Source: an uncultured Lachnospiraceae bacterium
GTDB taxonomy: Bacteria; Bacillota; Clostridia; Lachnospirales; Lachnospiraceae
Direction: 5' to 3'
Assembly: GCA_947629525.1 (NCBI GenBank)
Contig: CANREB010000001.1
Location: 207,734 to 271,733, forward strand
Length of the DNA stretch: 64,000 nucleotides
The notes below the pieces were generated by a model that worked only from the letters and a program-made list of their open reading frames with translations, was not told where the DNA came from and did no database searches. Position 1 is the first letter of the stretch. Every line of letters starts with the position of its first letter. Position numbers and translations under genes: made by a program. Below are positions 38,579-48,569 of the stretch, in pieces.

Positions 38579-39340
38579 TTATTTTTCTTCCAAACTGTAC
38601 ATTATCCATGCCATAACTGTCATTCCCGCCGTTTCCGTGCGCAGTATGCGTTTTCCAAGAGTTATAGGCGTCATATCACGCGAAATCGACGCATTTATCT
38701 CGCTTTCATCAAATCCGCCCTCCGGACCGATAAAAACAGCTATCGTCTGCCCTCCGGTCAAGTTGTCTATTATTTTTCTTGTCCCTGCCATTCCCAAATT
38801 ATTATCCAAGGTATTTTCCATTTCATACGGAACAAGCCTGATATCCATCTGCGCAGCATAAGAGAGCGCCTCGTTATAAGTCATAACATCATGGATTTTC
38901 GGAACTATCGCGCGCCTGCTCTGCTTTGCCGCAGCCTCCGCTATCCCCTGCCACCGCGCTGTCCTGCTCTTTGACTTTTTTTCGTCAAGCTTCACTACGC
39001 ACCTTTTCATGGCAACGGGAATTATCTCATATACCCCCAGTTCAACTGTCTTTTGTATGATAAGCTCCATTTTATCGCCTTTGGGAATGCCTTGGAACAG
39101 ATACACTTTTGACGGAAGCTCTACGCCGTCTTCCTTTATAAAGATAAGCTCGCACAAAATCTCCGTGTCGCCTATGCTGTTTATAATACAGCGGTAATCC
39201 CTGCCGTCTATGCCGTTGCTTACGCTTATCTCATCGCCCTGTTTCAGCCTGATGACATTTTTAATATGGTTCACGTCCTGTCCCGTGATGGTTATTGTCT
39301 TTTCAGCTATCCGGTTTGGCTCAACAAAAAAATGATACAT
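38579..39340 (-). CDS. rsmE: 16S rRNA (uracil-1498 N3) methyltransferase
   Basis: RsmE is a SPOUT-fold methyltransferase acting on m3U1498 of 16S rRNA. The 253-residue protein begins MYHFFVEPNRI, has LFQGIPKGDKMELIIQKTVELGV and the knot motif FIGPEGGFDESEI, then ITLGKRILRTETA, all typical. It is directly downstream of prmA (34 bp), the usual pairing. Confidence 0.95.
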   Translation of the reverse strand: MYHFFVEPNRIAEKTITITGQDVNHIKNVIRLKQGDEISVSNGIDGRDYRCIINSIGDTEILCELIFIKEDGVELPSKVYLFQGIPKGDKMELIIQKTVELGVYEIIPVAMKRCVVKLDEKKSKSRTARWQGIAEAAAKQSRRAIVPKIHDVMTYNEALSYAAQMDIRLVPYEMENTLDNNLGMAGTRKIIDNLTGGQTIAVFIGPEGGFDESEINASISRDMTPITLGKRILRTETAGMTVMAWIMYSLEEK

Positions 39341-39374
39341 ATTTTCCTCATTTCCGCAATCGCAGGCTTATATA

Positions 39375-40340
39375 TCAAAGCTTCCTCGCCGTAACACTCA
39401 CCCATTCGCCCTGATATGTGACCTCAATGACCTCAAAGCCTGCTGCCGTGACCGCATCTCTTACCGTCTGCTCCTTGTTGTCTATAATGCCTGATGTTAT
39501 ATATATGCCGCCCTTTTTGAGCTGATTGTATATCACAGGCGTGAGCGGCACCAATACATCCGCCAGAATGTTCGCCGCCACAATATCATATTTTTCATAG
39601 CCAACCTTGTCCTGAACAGCCTTATCCGTGATAATATTCCCTATCAAAAGCTCGAATTTGTCCGCCGGAATGTTGTTTGACGCCATATTTTCACGCACCG
39701 CGTCCACCGCACATGGGTCGAGGTCTGTACCCACTGCCCCTTTAATACCATACATAATCGAAATTATCGACAATATACCGCTGCCTGTACCTACATCAAG
39801 CAGCAAAGTATCAGAAGTAATGTGCTTTTTCAGCTGGCGTATGCAAAGCTGCGTCGTCTCATGCATACCCGTACCGAAAGCTGTACCGGGATCTATATGA
39901 AGGATCTTCTTATCCCTGTCCTCGTCCTTTACCTTTTCCCACGATGGTATCACAAGCAAATCATCAATATAAAACTGATGAAAATACTGTTTCCAGTTGT
40001 TGATCCAGTCAATATCCTCCGTCTCTGACACCATAATCGAGCCCTCGCCGATATCCATAAAATCGCGCAAGGAATTAAGCTCATTATTTATATTCTCTAT
40101 GATTTCATCCGTATTTACCGAATTATCCTCATTTTCCTCAACAAAAAAGCTCAGATACGCTATGCCGTCATCCTCCGGCGCATCAGGCAGAATATCAACA
40201 AACATCTGCTCCTTTTCAAGCGGCGTAAGCGGTATCTTGTCCTCAATCTGCGCCCCTTCCAAGCCTATATCATACATAGCGCTGATTATTATGTCCTCAG
40301 CATCCGTTATCGTCTTTATCGTGAATTTTTTCCATTTCAT
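39375..40340 (-). CDS. prmA: Ribosomal protein L11 methyltransferase
   Basis: PrmA methylates ribosomal protein L11. The 321-residue protein has an N-terminal substrate-binding domain (about 1-110) and a Rossmann methyltransferase with LLDVGTGSGILSIISI, DLDPCAVDAVREN, and the NILADVLVPL motif. The preceding HIDPGTAFGTGMHETT is also conserved in PrmA. It follows the dnaJ terminator and comes before rsmE. Confidence 0.95.
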   Translation of the reverse strand: MKWKKFTIKTITDAEDIIISAMYDIGLEGAQIEDKIPLTPLEKEQMFVDILPDAPEDDGIAYLSFFVEENEDNSVNTDEIIENINNELNSLRDFMDIGEGSIMVSETEDIDWINNWKQYFHQFYIDDLLVIPSWEKVKDEDRDKKILHIDPGTAFGTGMHETTQLCIRQLKKHITSDTLLLDVGTGSGILSIISIMYGIKGAVGTDLDPCAVDAVRENMASNNIPADKFELLIGNIITDKAVQDKVGYEKYDIVAANILADVLVPLTPVIYNQLKKGGIYITSGIIDNKEQTVRDAVTAAGFEVIEVTYQGEWVSVTARKL

Positions 40341-40362
40341 AATGATCCTCCATTTATAAATG

Positions 40363-40424
40363 AAAAAGCCTGCGAAAGCTGTCTATGATGATATAATATA
40401 ACATCATTTACAGCTTTCGCAAGC
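40363..40424 (-). terminator. Terminator of the heat-shock operon
   Basis: A long stem, GCCTGCGAAAGCTGT (40368-40382) with ACAGCTTTCGCAAGC (40410-40424), plus an inner ATGATG/CATCAT stem, lies about 30 bases after dnaJ on the minus strand. It is followed by UUUUU (40363-40367). Confidence 0.8.
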
Positions 40425-40453
40425 ATTTATTTATCACAACAAAAAATTTTCAG

Positions 40454-41626
40454 TTAGAAAAGCTTACGCTTTTTTTTCTTTTTATCGTCGCCTGAATCGT
40501 CAGTGGCGCCGCCTTCCATATTCTTTACGGCTTCAAGTGTATTTCCCGTCTCGCTGTCAAACTGTCTGAGGATGTCTTTTGCCTCATTTGAAAGCTTATC
40601 GGGCACCTGTACGACAAGGGTGACATAATGATCGCCGCGCACTTCTTTATTCCTAAGCGACGGAACACCTTTTCCGCGCAGTCTCACACGGGTATCTGTC
40701 TGCGTCCCCGCCTTCACGTCATATACAACCTTACCGTCAACCGTATCGATCAGTATTTCTCCGCCAAGTGCCGCCACCGCAAAGGACATGGGTACTGTCG
40801 AGAATATGTTCATATCCTGCCGCTGGAATATAGGATGCCTGTCAACTACAACTTCAACAAGCAGGTCGCCTCTTGGTCCTCCGTTTACTCCGGGTTCGCC
40901 TTTATCTCTTATACGTACACTCTGCCCGTTATCAATACCCGCGGGAATAGACACTTGGATTTTCTTCCTGCCTGAAATATATCCGCTTCCATGACAGTCA
41001 GGACATTTATCCTTTATTGTCTTTCCTGTACCGTTACAATCAGGACACACCTGAGAATTTCTTATAGTACCAAACGGTGTCTGATGCTGAGTCACCACCT
41101 GACCGCGTCCGCCGCAGCGGCGGCAGGTCTCGGGTGAAGTGCCCGGCTTTGCCCCTGTACCGTTACAGGTCTTACAGGTATCCTTGAGATTAAGGTCAAG
41201 CTCCTTCTCTACACCGAAAACCGCCTCATTAAAACTTATTCTCACGCTGGTTCGCAGATTTGCACCCTTCATAGGACCATTGCTTCTTGAGCTTCTGCTT
41301 CCGCCGCCGAAGAAATCACCGAAGATATCGTCGAAAATATCAGAAAAATCAGCTCCGCCAAAGTCAAATCCGCTAAAGCCCCCGGCTCCGCCGCCTTCAA
41401 ACGCCGCATGTCCGAACTGGTCATACTGGCGCCTTTTGTCAGGATCGCTAAGCACAGCATAAGCCTCGGAAGCTTCCTTGAATTTTTTCTCAGCTTCTTC
41501 ATCGCCCGGATTCATATCAGGGTGATATTTTTTCGCAAGCTGTCTGTATGCTTTTTTTATACTGGCATCGTCAGCGCCCCTATCGACGCCCAATACCTCA
41601 TAATAATCTCTTTTCTGCTCAGCCAT
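40454..41626 (-). CDS. dnaJ: Chaperone DnaJ
   Basis: DnaJ delivers unfolded clients to DnaK and stimulates its ATPase. The 390-residue protein has a J domain with KKYHPDMN (the HPD tripeptide), a G/F-rich stretch (about 75-110), four CxxCxGxG zinc repeats ([32 protein letters not shown]) and the C-terminal client-binding domains. It is the last gene of the operon, 16 bp after dnaK. Confidence 0.97.
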   Translation of the reverse strand: MAEQKRDYYEVLGVDRGADDASIKKAYRQLAKKYHPDMNPGDEEAEKKFKEASEAYAVLSDPDKRRQYDQFGHAAFEGGGAGGFSGFDFGGADFSDIFDDIFGDFFGGGSRSSRSNGPMKGANLRTSVRISFNEAVFGVEKELDLNLKDTCKTCNGTGAKPGTSPETCRRCGGRGQVVTQHQTPFGTIRNSQVCPDCNGTGKTIKDKCPDCHGSGYISGRKKIQVSIPAGIDNGQSVRIRDKGEPGVNGGPRGDLLVEVVVDRHPIFQRQDMNIFSTVPMSFAVAALGGEILIDTVDGKVVYDVKAGTQTDTRVRLRGKGVPSLRNKEVRGDHYVTLVVQVPDKLSNEAKDILRQFDSETGNTLEAVKNMEGGATDDSGDDKKKKKRKLF

Positions 41627-41642
41627 AATATCCTATGCCTTT

Positions 41643-43532
<1,890 letters not shown>

Positions 43533-43585
43533 CTATTTTATAAACATTTATAACCTTTTGTTTTATTTTAAGCATGCCATGCCGC

Positions 43586-44215
43586 TTATGATACAACGGC
43601 TACCATGCTGTGCCTTACCACACTGTCGCGGTAGGTATAACCTTTTTGAAGTTCCTGCGCTACCGTTCCGGACTCATATTCTTCGCTTTCCACCTGCATT
43701 ACCGCATTATGAAGCTCGGGATTAAATTCACAGCCTACCGCTTCTATCGGTTTCACTTCAAGCTTTTCAAGTTCTGTCATAAGCTGCTTATAAACCATAT
43801 TCATTCCCTCGGCGAAGGGCTGTTTCATATCTTCTTCGCTTAGTCCGGCAAGCCCGCGTTCAAAGTTGTCAACTACGGGAAGGATTTTTTCTATTACGCT
43901 CTTTGCTCCTGTTTCAAACATTGCTGATTTTTCCTTTTCAGTACGTTTCCTGAAATTATCAAATTCAGCCATCTGGCGTTTTACCCTGTCCTCAAGTTCA
44001 TCTACTTTCTCCTGAAGCTTGTTCTGCTTTTTCTCCTTGCCTGACATGGACTTTTTCTTTTCTTTTTTTCCGCTTTCCTCATCAGCATTGCTTTCGCCGG
44101 CATCATTTTCACCGTCATCAGCCGTTTTTGTCTCTTCATCAGGCATATCCTTGTCCTGTGCCTTAGAAGAATCATCTTCGTTCGATACCTGTTCGTCTAA
44201 CTGCTTTTCTTCCAC
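43586..44215 (-). CDS. grpE: Nucleotide exchange factor GrpE
   Basis: GrpE releases ADP from DnaK. The 209-residue protein has a very acidic and charged N-terminal third (about 1-60, Glu/Asp/Lys rich). A coiled coil follows (KLQEKVDELEDRVKRQMAEF DNFRKR), then the beta domain with LPVVDNFERGL, NPELHNAVM and GYTYRDSVVRHSMV. The start codon is GTG. It lies 26 bp after hrcA. Confidence 0.95.
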   Translation of the reverse strand: MEEKQLDEQVSNEDDSSKAQDKDMPDEETKTADDGENDAGESNADEESGKKEKKKSMSGKEKKQNKLQEKVDELEDRVKRQMAEFDNFRKRTEKEKSAMFETGAKSVIEKILPVVDNFERGLAGLSEEDMKQPFAEGMNMVYKQLMTELEKLEVKPIEAVGCEFNPELHNAVMQVESEEYESGTVAQELQKGYTYRDSVVRHSMVAVVS

Positions 44216-44241
44216 TTTGGCTCTTCTCCCTTCTTTATGAT

Positions 44242-45297
44242 CTATCTGTCATCTTTTTTATATATGGTGTCAAGCTGGCTTTTTAATGTTTTCAATGTAT
44301 TTATTACTTTATCGTAATCCATTCTTCTTGGTCCTATGATGCCTATCGTGCCTTTCATGCCTTCCTCCAGTTCATATGTGGCGGTGACGACACTGCAGTC
44401 TTTCATAGTCTTTACAGGGGTCTCGCTTCCTATATATACCTGTATCCCCGTACCGTTGTCATCCGCAAGCGTTCCCTGCACAAGTTCCGTCAAAAGCTGC
44501 TTTTCTTCAAACGTATTTATCAGTTCGCTTGCCCTTTGATTGTCCGAAAGTTCCGGATACTTAAATATGTTATTCGCTCCGCTTGTGTAAATTTCAATAT
44601 TCTCATCATCTTTTATAACTTCTGCCACTGCATCCATAACTTCGGATATTATTCCGTCGTATATGCCCGCCTGCTGCTTGAGTTTTGAGATCATCGCAAG
44701 ATTTATCTCTTCTACAGGCAGTCCGTTAAGATTAGTGTTGAGCAGAATATTGAGTTTAAGTATTGCCTCATCATCAAGCGGTTCTTCGAGGGATATCATG
44801 GTATTCTTGATTACATTTCCCTCTGCTACTATGGTTGCAAGAAGCTGCGTCGCCTCCATCCTCGAAAGCTGTATGAATTTCAGCTTGTTGCTTTTGACCT
44901 GAGGCGCCGATATCATCGTCGCATAATTAGTGTTAGCTGCAAGCATCTTAGCCATCTGCTTGAGTATGGACTCCATTTTATCTTCACGTTCAAGGAGCAT
45001 CGACTGCATTTCCTTTACTTCCCTGGTCGCCTGGTTAAGCTGTTCTTCCTTTTCAAGCATCATCTGATCTACATACAGCCTGTAGCCTTTGTCTGAAGGA
45101 ATGCGGCCTGCTGAAGTATGCGGCTGTATGATAAAACCAAGCTCCTCCAAGTCAGACATTTCATTTCGGATCGTGGCAGAGCTTAAATTCAAATCCGTGT
45201 ATTTGGAAATGGTTCTGCTCCCTACAGGTTCGCCTGTCTCTAAATAATTTTGGATAATCGCTTTAAGGATCTTAAGCTTACGCTCGTCTAAATCCAA
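44242..45297 (-). CDS. hrcA: Heat-inducible repressor HrcA
   Basis: HrcA represses the class I heat-shock operon by binding CIRCE. The protein has the winged-helix LDLDERKLKILKAIIQNYLE and SSATIRNEMSDLEELGFI, and the later GAF-like domain, ending in TLKSQLDTIYKKD. I choose a TTG start at 45297, which gives 351 residues (usual about 345) with an upstream AAAGGGG. An in-frame ATG at 45360 lies inside the CIRCE element and has no ribosome site; it would add 21 residues rarely seen in HrcA. Confidence 0.93.
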   Translation of the reverse strand: MDLDERKLKILKAIIQNYLETGEPVGSRTISKYTDLNLSSATIRNEMSDLEELGFIIQPHTSAGRIPSDKGYRLYVDQMMLEKEEQLNQATREVKEMQSMLLEREDKMESILKQMAKMLAANTNYATMISAPQVKSNKLKFIQLSRMEATQLLATIVAEGNVIKNTMISLEEPLDDEAILKLNILLNTNLNGLPVEEINLAMISKLKQQAGIYDGIISEVMDAVAEVIKDDENIEIYTSGANNIFKYPELSDNQRASELINTFEEKQLLTELVQGTLADDNGTGIQVYIGSETPVKTMKDCSVVTATYELEEGMKGTIGIIGPRRMDYDKVINTLKTLKSQLDTIYKKDDR

Positions 45298-45349
45298 AAT
45301 CCCACGCCCCTTTCCTCTTAAGCCGGCTGAATTGTCTTTTTGATTTTTA

Positions 45350-45376
45350 TTAGCACTCATTTAAGTGGAGTGCTAA
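45350..45376. promoter_or_regulatory. CIRCE operator
   Basis: TTAGCACTC (45350-45358), nine bases, GAGTGCTAA (45368-45376) is a perfect CIRCE, the HrcA binding site. It lies immediately downstream of the promoter, at the start of the hrcA transcript, so HrcA controls its own operon. Confidence 0.97.
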
Positions 45377-45390
45377 TATCTTCATATAAT

Positions 45391-45419
45391 AAATTACTAC
45401 TTTAGTATTTTATTGTCAA
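45391..45419 (-). promoter_or_regulatory. Sigma-A promoter of the hrcA-grpE-dnaK-dnaJ operon
   Basis: On the minus strand a perfect TTGACA (45414-45419) stands 17 bases from TAATTT (45391-45396), and the CIRCE element begins 14 bases later. Confidence 0.85.
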
Positions 45420-45482
45420 CATTCTTTTTAATAATATTTATAAAGAAATTCTAAAAAGTGGTGGGAGTGAAGGGCAGAGAAT

Positions 45483-45648
45483 GCCCGAGATGAGAAATAT
45501 ATCCTATGAAGACACGCTTGCGCTCTGTGGAAAGCGTAGCGGCACTAAGTTCAGCCGCGCTGTAAAAGGAGCTGCGCTTTTACAGCTTGCTTCACTAAGT
45601 GCCGACGCTTCCCAAGGGTCTTCATGGGATATATTTCTCATCTCGGGC
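45483..45648. repeat. Composite fold-back element with a 31-bp stem
   Basis: The 31 bases at 45483-45513 (start GCCCGAGATGAG, end CTATGAAGAC) are the inverse complement of 45618-45648 except for one position that would be a G-U pair in RNA. Inside, AAGCGT...CGGCACT (45532-45547) pairs with AGTGCCGACGCTT (45598-45610) with a two-base bulge, and GCTGTAAAAG (45559-45568) pairs with CTTTTACAGC (45577-45586). The whole 166 bases can fold as one long branched or stacked hairpin. It sits in the 429-bp gap between the hrcA promoter and the lipoprotein gene. No gene is credible here. Confidence 0.85.
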
Positions 45649-45748
45649 GTCCTTTGTTTGTATTTAGACGTTAAAAAATAAGAATGCTTTTTTATTATGA
45701 AATCGTTTAGGGCAGATTCTTGCGAAAGATAGTAGGTTCGATTAAATA

Positions 45749-45825
45749 GAATTTAGCCGAAATATACAAAATAAGCGGTGCATTGCGACAGCAGCAGCGC
45801 GTTTTTGTATATTTCGGCTAAATTC
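45749..45825. repeat. Palindromic repeat copy 2 with a 23-bp perfect stem
   Basis: 45749-45771 (GAATTTAGCCGAAATATACA and three more A) is perfectly inverse-repeated at 45803-45825, with a 31-base loop. The loop and inner arms (GCGGTGCATTGCG, CAGCAGCA, GCGCGTTTTT, GTATATTT) match the glnN terminator at 24565-24616 in the opposite orientation. It lies 24 bases after the lipoprotein stop codon and may terminate that gene. Together with 45483-45648 it fills most of the gap 45420-45848. Confidence 0.85.
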
Positions 45826-45848
45826 GTACGTCTTATATCACCTTAACC

Positions 45849-46445
45849 TTAATCATCAATACCAAAAGCATATTCCAAATCATCTTCTGCAGCATCAAGT
45901 TTATCCTCGAGCTTTTCAAGAGCGCGTTCGTAGTTTTTGTATTCATCGCGGGTCATAGCTTTTTGATTGTATTGATCCTCAAGCCAGTTTTCGTATTGAT
46001 CAAGTAAATTGTCAATTTGCTCCGCTGTCTGCTTGTATTCGAAAAACTGCTCTATCGTTTTATCGGTGCTGCTTAAAAGACATTCGTCTGCATCATTTAC
46101 AAAATCGTCAACCATGGACGAAAGCTCATCAAGCTGTGCCTGTGCCGTATCAGAAGGCTGCGATGAATTTGTATGATGAGTGTCTTCGTGATGTATTGAT
46201 GCGTCTGACGTTGCTAAATCCTGTGCTCCCTCTGTGATCGGACTTGATGATGCCAATATGTCTTCCAGTGTTTTCTTCGCATCGGTTTCCGCGCTAAGCT
46301 CCTGTTGAAGTTCATCTACCTGTTGTTGAAGCGCGGAAATCTGCTGCTGAAGTTCATCATTCTGCCCTGCCGCCGTATTGCCGCGACAGCCTGATAACAA
46401 AAATACAACCGTTATTCCTATTGCTGCTAACTTTGACTTCTTCAT
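45849..46445 (-). CDS. Coiled-coil lipoprotein
   Basis: The 198-residue protein has a signal peptide with lipobox LLSGC (Cys20). A Gln/Glu-rich coiled coil (about 28-62, LQQQISALQQQVDELQQEL), a His-containing low-complexity linker (SIHHEDTHHTN) and an acidic helical C-terminal region (about 105-198) follow. I know no family. The start at 46445 has AGGAGGAG upstream; 36 in-frame codons before it are not a signal peptide. It ends the possible GH43-cupin-lipoprotein group. The function is unknown, perhaps a surface scaffold. Confidence 0.8.
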   Translation of the reverse strand: MKKSKLAAIGITVVFLLSGCRGNTAAGQNDELQQQISALQQQVDELQQELSAETDAKKTLEDILASSSPITEGAQDLATSDASIHHEDTHHTNSSQPSDTAQAQLDELSSMVDDFVNDADECLLSSTDKTIEQFFEYKQTAEQIDNLLDQYENWLEDQYNQKAMTRDEYKNYERALEKLEDKLDAAEDDLEYAFGIDD

Positions 46446-46482
46446 AATATTGCTCCTCCTGTTTATCTTTAAGCCGCCGCGT

Positions 46483-46824
46483 TTATACAAATTCTTCACG
46501 CATCGGATTGAATATATCAAGAAGTATTCCCTCTTTAAGACATATGCATCCATGCTCTATGGAATTTCTTTTTAAAAGCGCATCGCCGGCTTTTACCACC
46601 TTCTTTTCACCATCGATAGTAAATTCAAACTCACCTGACACGACATAGGTTATCTGCGTGTGCGGATGATGATGCATGGCTCCGACTGCCCCTTTTTCAA
46701 AATGATTCTCAACGCACATCATCTCGTCGGAATAGGCTAGGATTTTGCGTTTTACACCATCCGCGCATGCCTGACTGTCTATCTTACTGTTAAAATTCCA
46801 AATATTGTTTTTTGATGTTTTCAT
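46483..46824 (-). CDS. Small cupin-domain protein
   Basis: The 113-residue single cupin has the metal-type motif GAMHHHPHTQITYVVSGEFEF and the second motif region KAGDALLKRNSIEHG. Histidine ligands are present, so it may bind a metal and be an isomerase or a sugar-binding regulator. It lies 21 bp downstream of the GH43 gene on the same strand, which suggests a part in sugar handling (for example pectin or arabinose use). The start at 46824 has GGTGG five bases upstream; the family alone does not give the substrate. Confidence 0.78.
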   Translation of the reverse strand: MKTSKNNIWNFNSKIDSQACADGVKRKILAYSDEMMCVENHFEKGAVGAMHHHPHTQITYVVSGEFEFTIDGEKKVVKAGDALLKRNSIEHGCICLKEGILLDIFNPMREEFV

Positions 46825-46845
46825 TATTTCCACCGCTTCCTGTTT

Positions 46846-48504
46846 TTATTTGCTGCCCCACGCTGTCACATTATCTCCCAAAACCGAAAACGTCATAACC
46901 ACTTTGCGTTCATCGGGATTGAAAAAAAGCTGTTCACTTGGCATCTTTAAGAATACACCTTTATATGTTATTTTGTCTATAGTTATTGTCATATTAGGCG
47001 TACCTTCTTCATATGTCCAGCTCCCTTCTAGTTCTCCCGTCACTGTACCGTCCTCATTCAGCGTAATCTTTGAAGGCTTCATTATGCCGACTGTTGAACT
47101 GCCCGCTTTCATATAATAAGTAGTGGGTGTATGAATTATGAACTCATACTCTCCGCACATTTCATCGAGCGAATACCCGTTTTCGCTTATTTCTTCACCG
47201 GCATATTCATACGGCGCGGCTACAAGCCATCCGTCCTCATTTACAAAAAGCTGCTGCACGCGCACTTCATGCGCCTCCGCAACTCCGTTTTTACCGTTTG
47301 CAAAACGTGAATGATAAACCATAAATATTTTGCCATCGTCAGTAACTACTGCTGAATTATGCCCTTGAGCAACTCTTATCTCACGATTTCCGGTCCAGTC
47401 GTAAGAACCCATGATCCTTACCCCGTTTTTTTCAAACAGGTCGTTACATTCTTTCGTATAAACCGCATTGTTTCCGATTTCATCAACATACGGTCCGGTT
47501 ATCTTCTCTGATCTGTAGATCCTGATCTGATATCCTCCTTCGGCGGTAAGTCCTCCGTATGACACAAAAAGATAATAATACTTATCTTTCTTTATAATAA
47601 ACGGTCCTTCACCTGAAACGCCGAACCCGCCATGTACTTTATAGCCATAATAAGCATCCGACTCATTCGGCACTGTCTCATATAATGTTTCATAATCCCT
47701 AAGTCCTGTATTTTCATCAAGTTTAAGTACATACAATCCGCCAAACCACGAACCGTACACCATATACAGCGATCCGTCGTCATCAAACGTCACGCATGGG
47801 TCGATACAGTTAAGTTTCGTATTCTTTATATTCTGATAACGCGTTAAATCCGCATCATTGCCAAGTACCTTATACACATCTGTAAGATTTGCATCGTGTG
47901 AGTCCGTGTTAAATCCCGAATATACGACGGGTCCCGCATATTCATACGGTCCTTCGATGTTGTCCGCCGTCAGCATCACTATAACTGAATTCCAGTCGTC
48001 TCCGTTTACACTCATATAAAAGCAGTATTTCCCCATATTAGGATTATAGATCACATCAGGCGCCCACAGATTTCCATTCAGATTGGGGTTAGAGTCTGTT
48101 CGGCAGTATTCATCCCACTCTTTTCCAAAAAGCTTGTTATACTCGGAATTGATATTCATATTAAACATTTCCCAATTCATTAAGTCCGTGCTTTTTGCCC
48201 ATGCCATATGCGAACCGAATATATAATATGTGCCGTTGTCGTATACTACTGAGGGGTCATGCACTGTCACACGGCTGTATGAAACCTCTGTCATCTCTGT
48301 TTCTTCCTCCTCTTTGATATTATCGCTGCTGTTTTGCGTTAAAGTTTCTTCTTCCGAAATTTTCGCGGCACTTTCATTTTCAGTTTCAGCCGACTCCTGC
48401 ACTGTCTGCTCATCTCTTCTGACATCTCCCGAGCATCCGCACAACAGCACGACAGTCAAGACACACGCAGACATTAATTTTTTTAAACTATAGCTTTTCC
48501 TCAT
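46846..48504 (-). CDS. GH43 family glycosidase lipoprotein, arabinanase-like
   Basis: The 552-residue protein has a lipobox (LLCGC, Cys24), an acidic linker (about 30-72) and a GH43 five-bladed propeller. Catalytic-type residues are Asp83 (VHDPSVV), Asp235 (CIDPCVTFDDDG) and Glu299 (VSGEGPFI), as in endo- or exo-arabinanases. The C-terminal beta region (about 435-552, GSWTYEEGTPNMTITIDKIT) matches the extra domain of AbnB-type enzymes. It would act on arabinan at the cell surface. It lies behind the solute-binding gene and a terminator hairpin. Alternatives are xylosidase or galactanase. Confidence 0.88.
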   Translation of the reverse strand: MRKSYSLKKLMSACVLTVVLLCGCSGDVRRDEQTVQESAETENESAAKISEEETLTQNSSDNIKEEEETEMTEVSYSRVTVHDPSVVYDNGTYYIFGSHMAWAKSTDLMNWEMFNMNINSEYNKLFGKEWDEYCRTDSNPNLNGNLWAPDVIYNPNMGKYCFYMSVNGDDWNSVIVMLTADNIEGPYEYAGPVVYSGFNTDSHDANLTDVYKVLGNDADLTRYQNIKNTKLNCIDPCVTFDDDGSLYMVYGSWFGGLYVLKLDENTGLRDYETLYETVPNESDAYYGYKVHGGFGVSGEGPFIIKKDKYYYLFVSYGGLTAEGGYQIRIYRSEKITGPYVDEIGNNAVYTKECNDLFEKNGVRIMGSYDWTGNREIRVAQGHNSAVVTDDGKIFMVYHSRFANGKNGVAEAHEVRVQQLFVNEDGWLVAAPYEYAGEEISENGYSLDEMCGEYEFIIHTPTTYYMKAGSSTVGIMKPSKITLNEDGTVTGELEGSWTYEEGTPNMTITIDKITYKGVFLKMPSEQLFFNPDERKVVMTFSVLGDNVTAWGSK

Positions 48505-48520
48505 ATCGATCCTCTCTTAA

Positions 48521-48554
48521 AAAGGGCGTTTGTCTTAATAATCAAACGCCCTTT
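48521..48554 (-). terminator. Terminator or attenuating hairpin after the second solute-binding gene
   Basis: AAAGGGCGTTTG (48521-48532) and CAAACGCCCTTT (48543-48554) form a perfect 12-bp stem, followed on the minus strand by UUUUU. Only 17 bases remain to the GH43 start, so GH43 is probably expressed by read-through. Confidence 0.88.
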
Positions 48555-48569
48555 CTCTATCTGTGCCAA

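Noticed and set aside
45481..45681. A 66-codon plus-strand frame over the fold-back element
   Set aside because: It consists mostly of the two stem arms read through. It has no ribosome site of quality and no recognisable domain. The palindrome explains the open frame.
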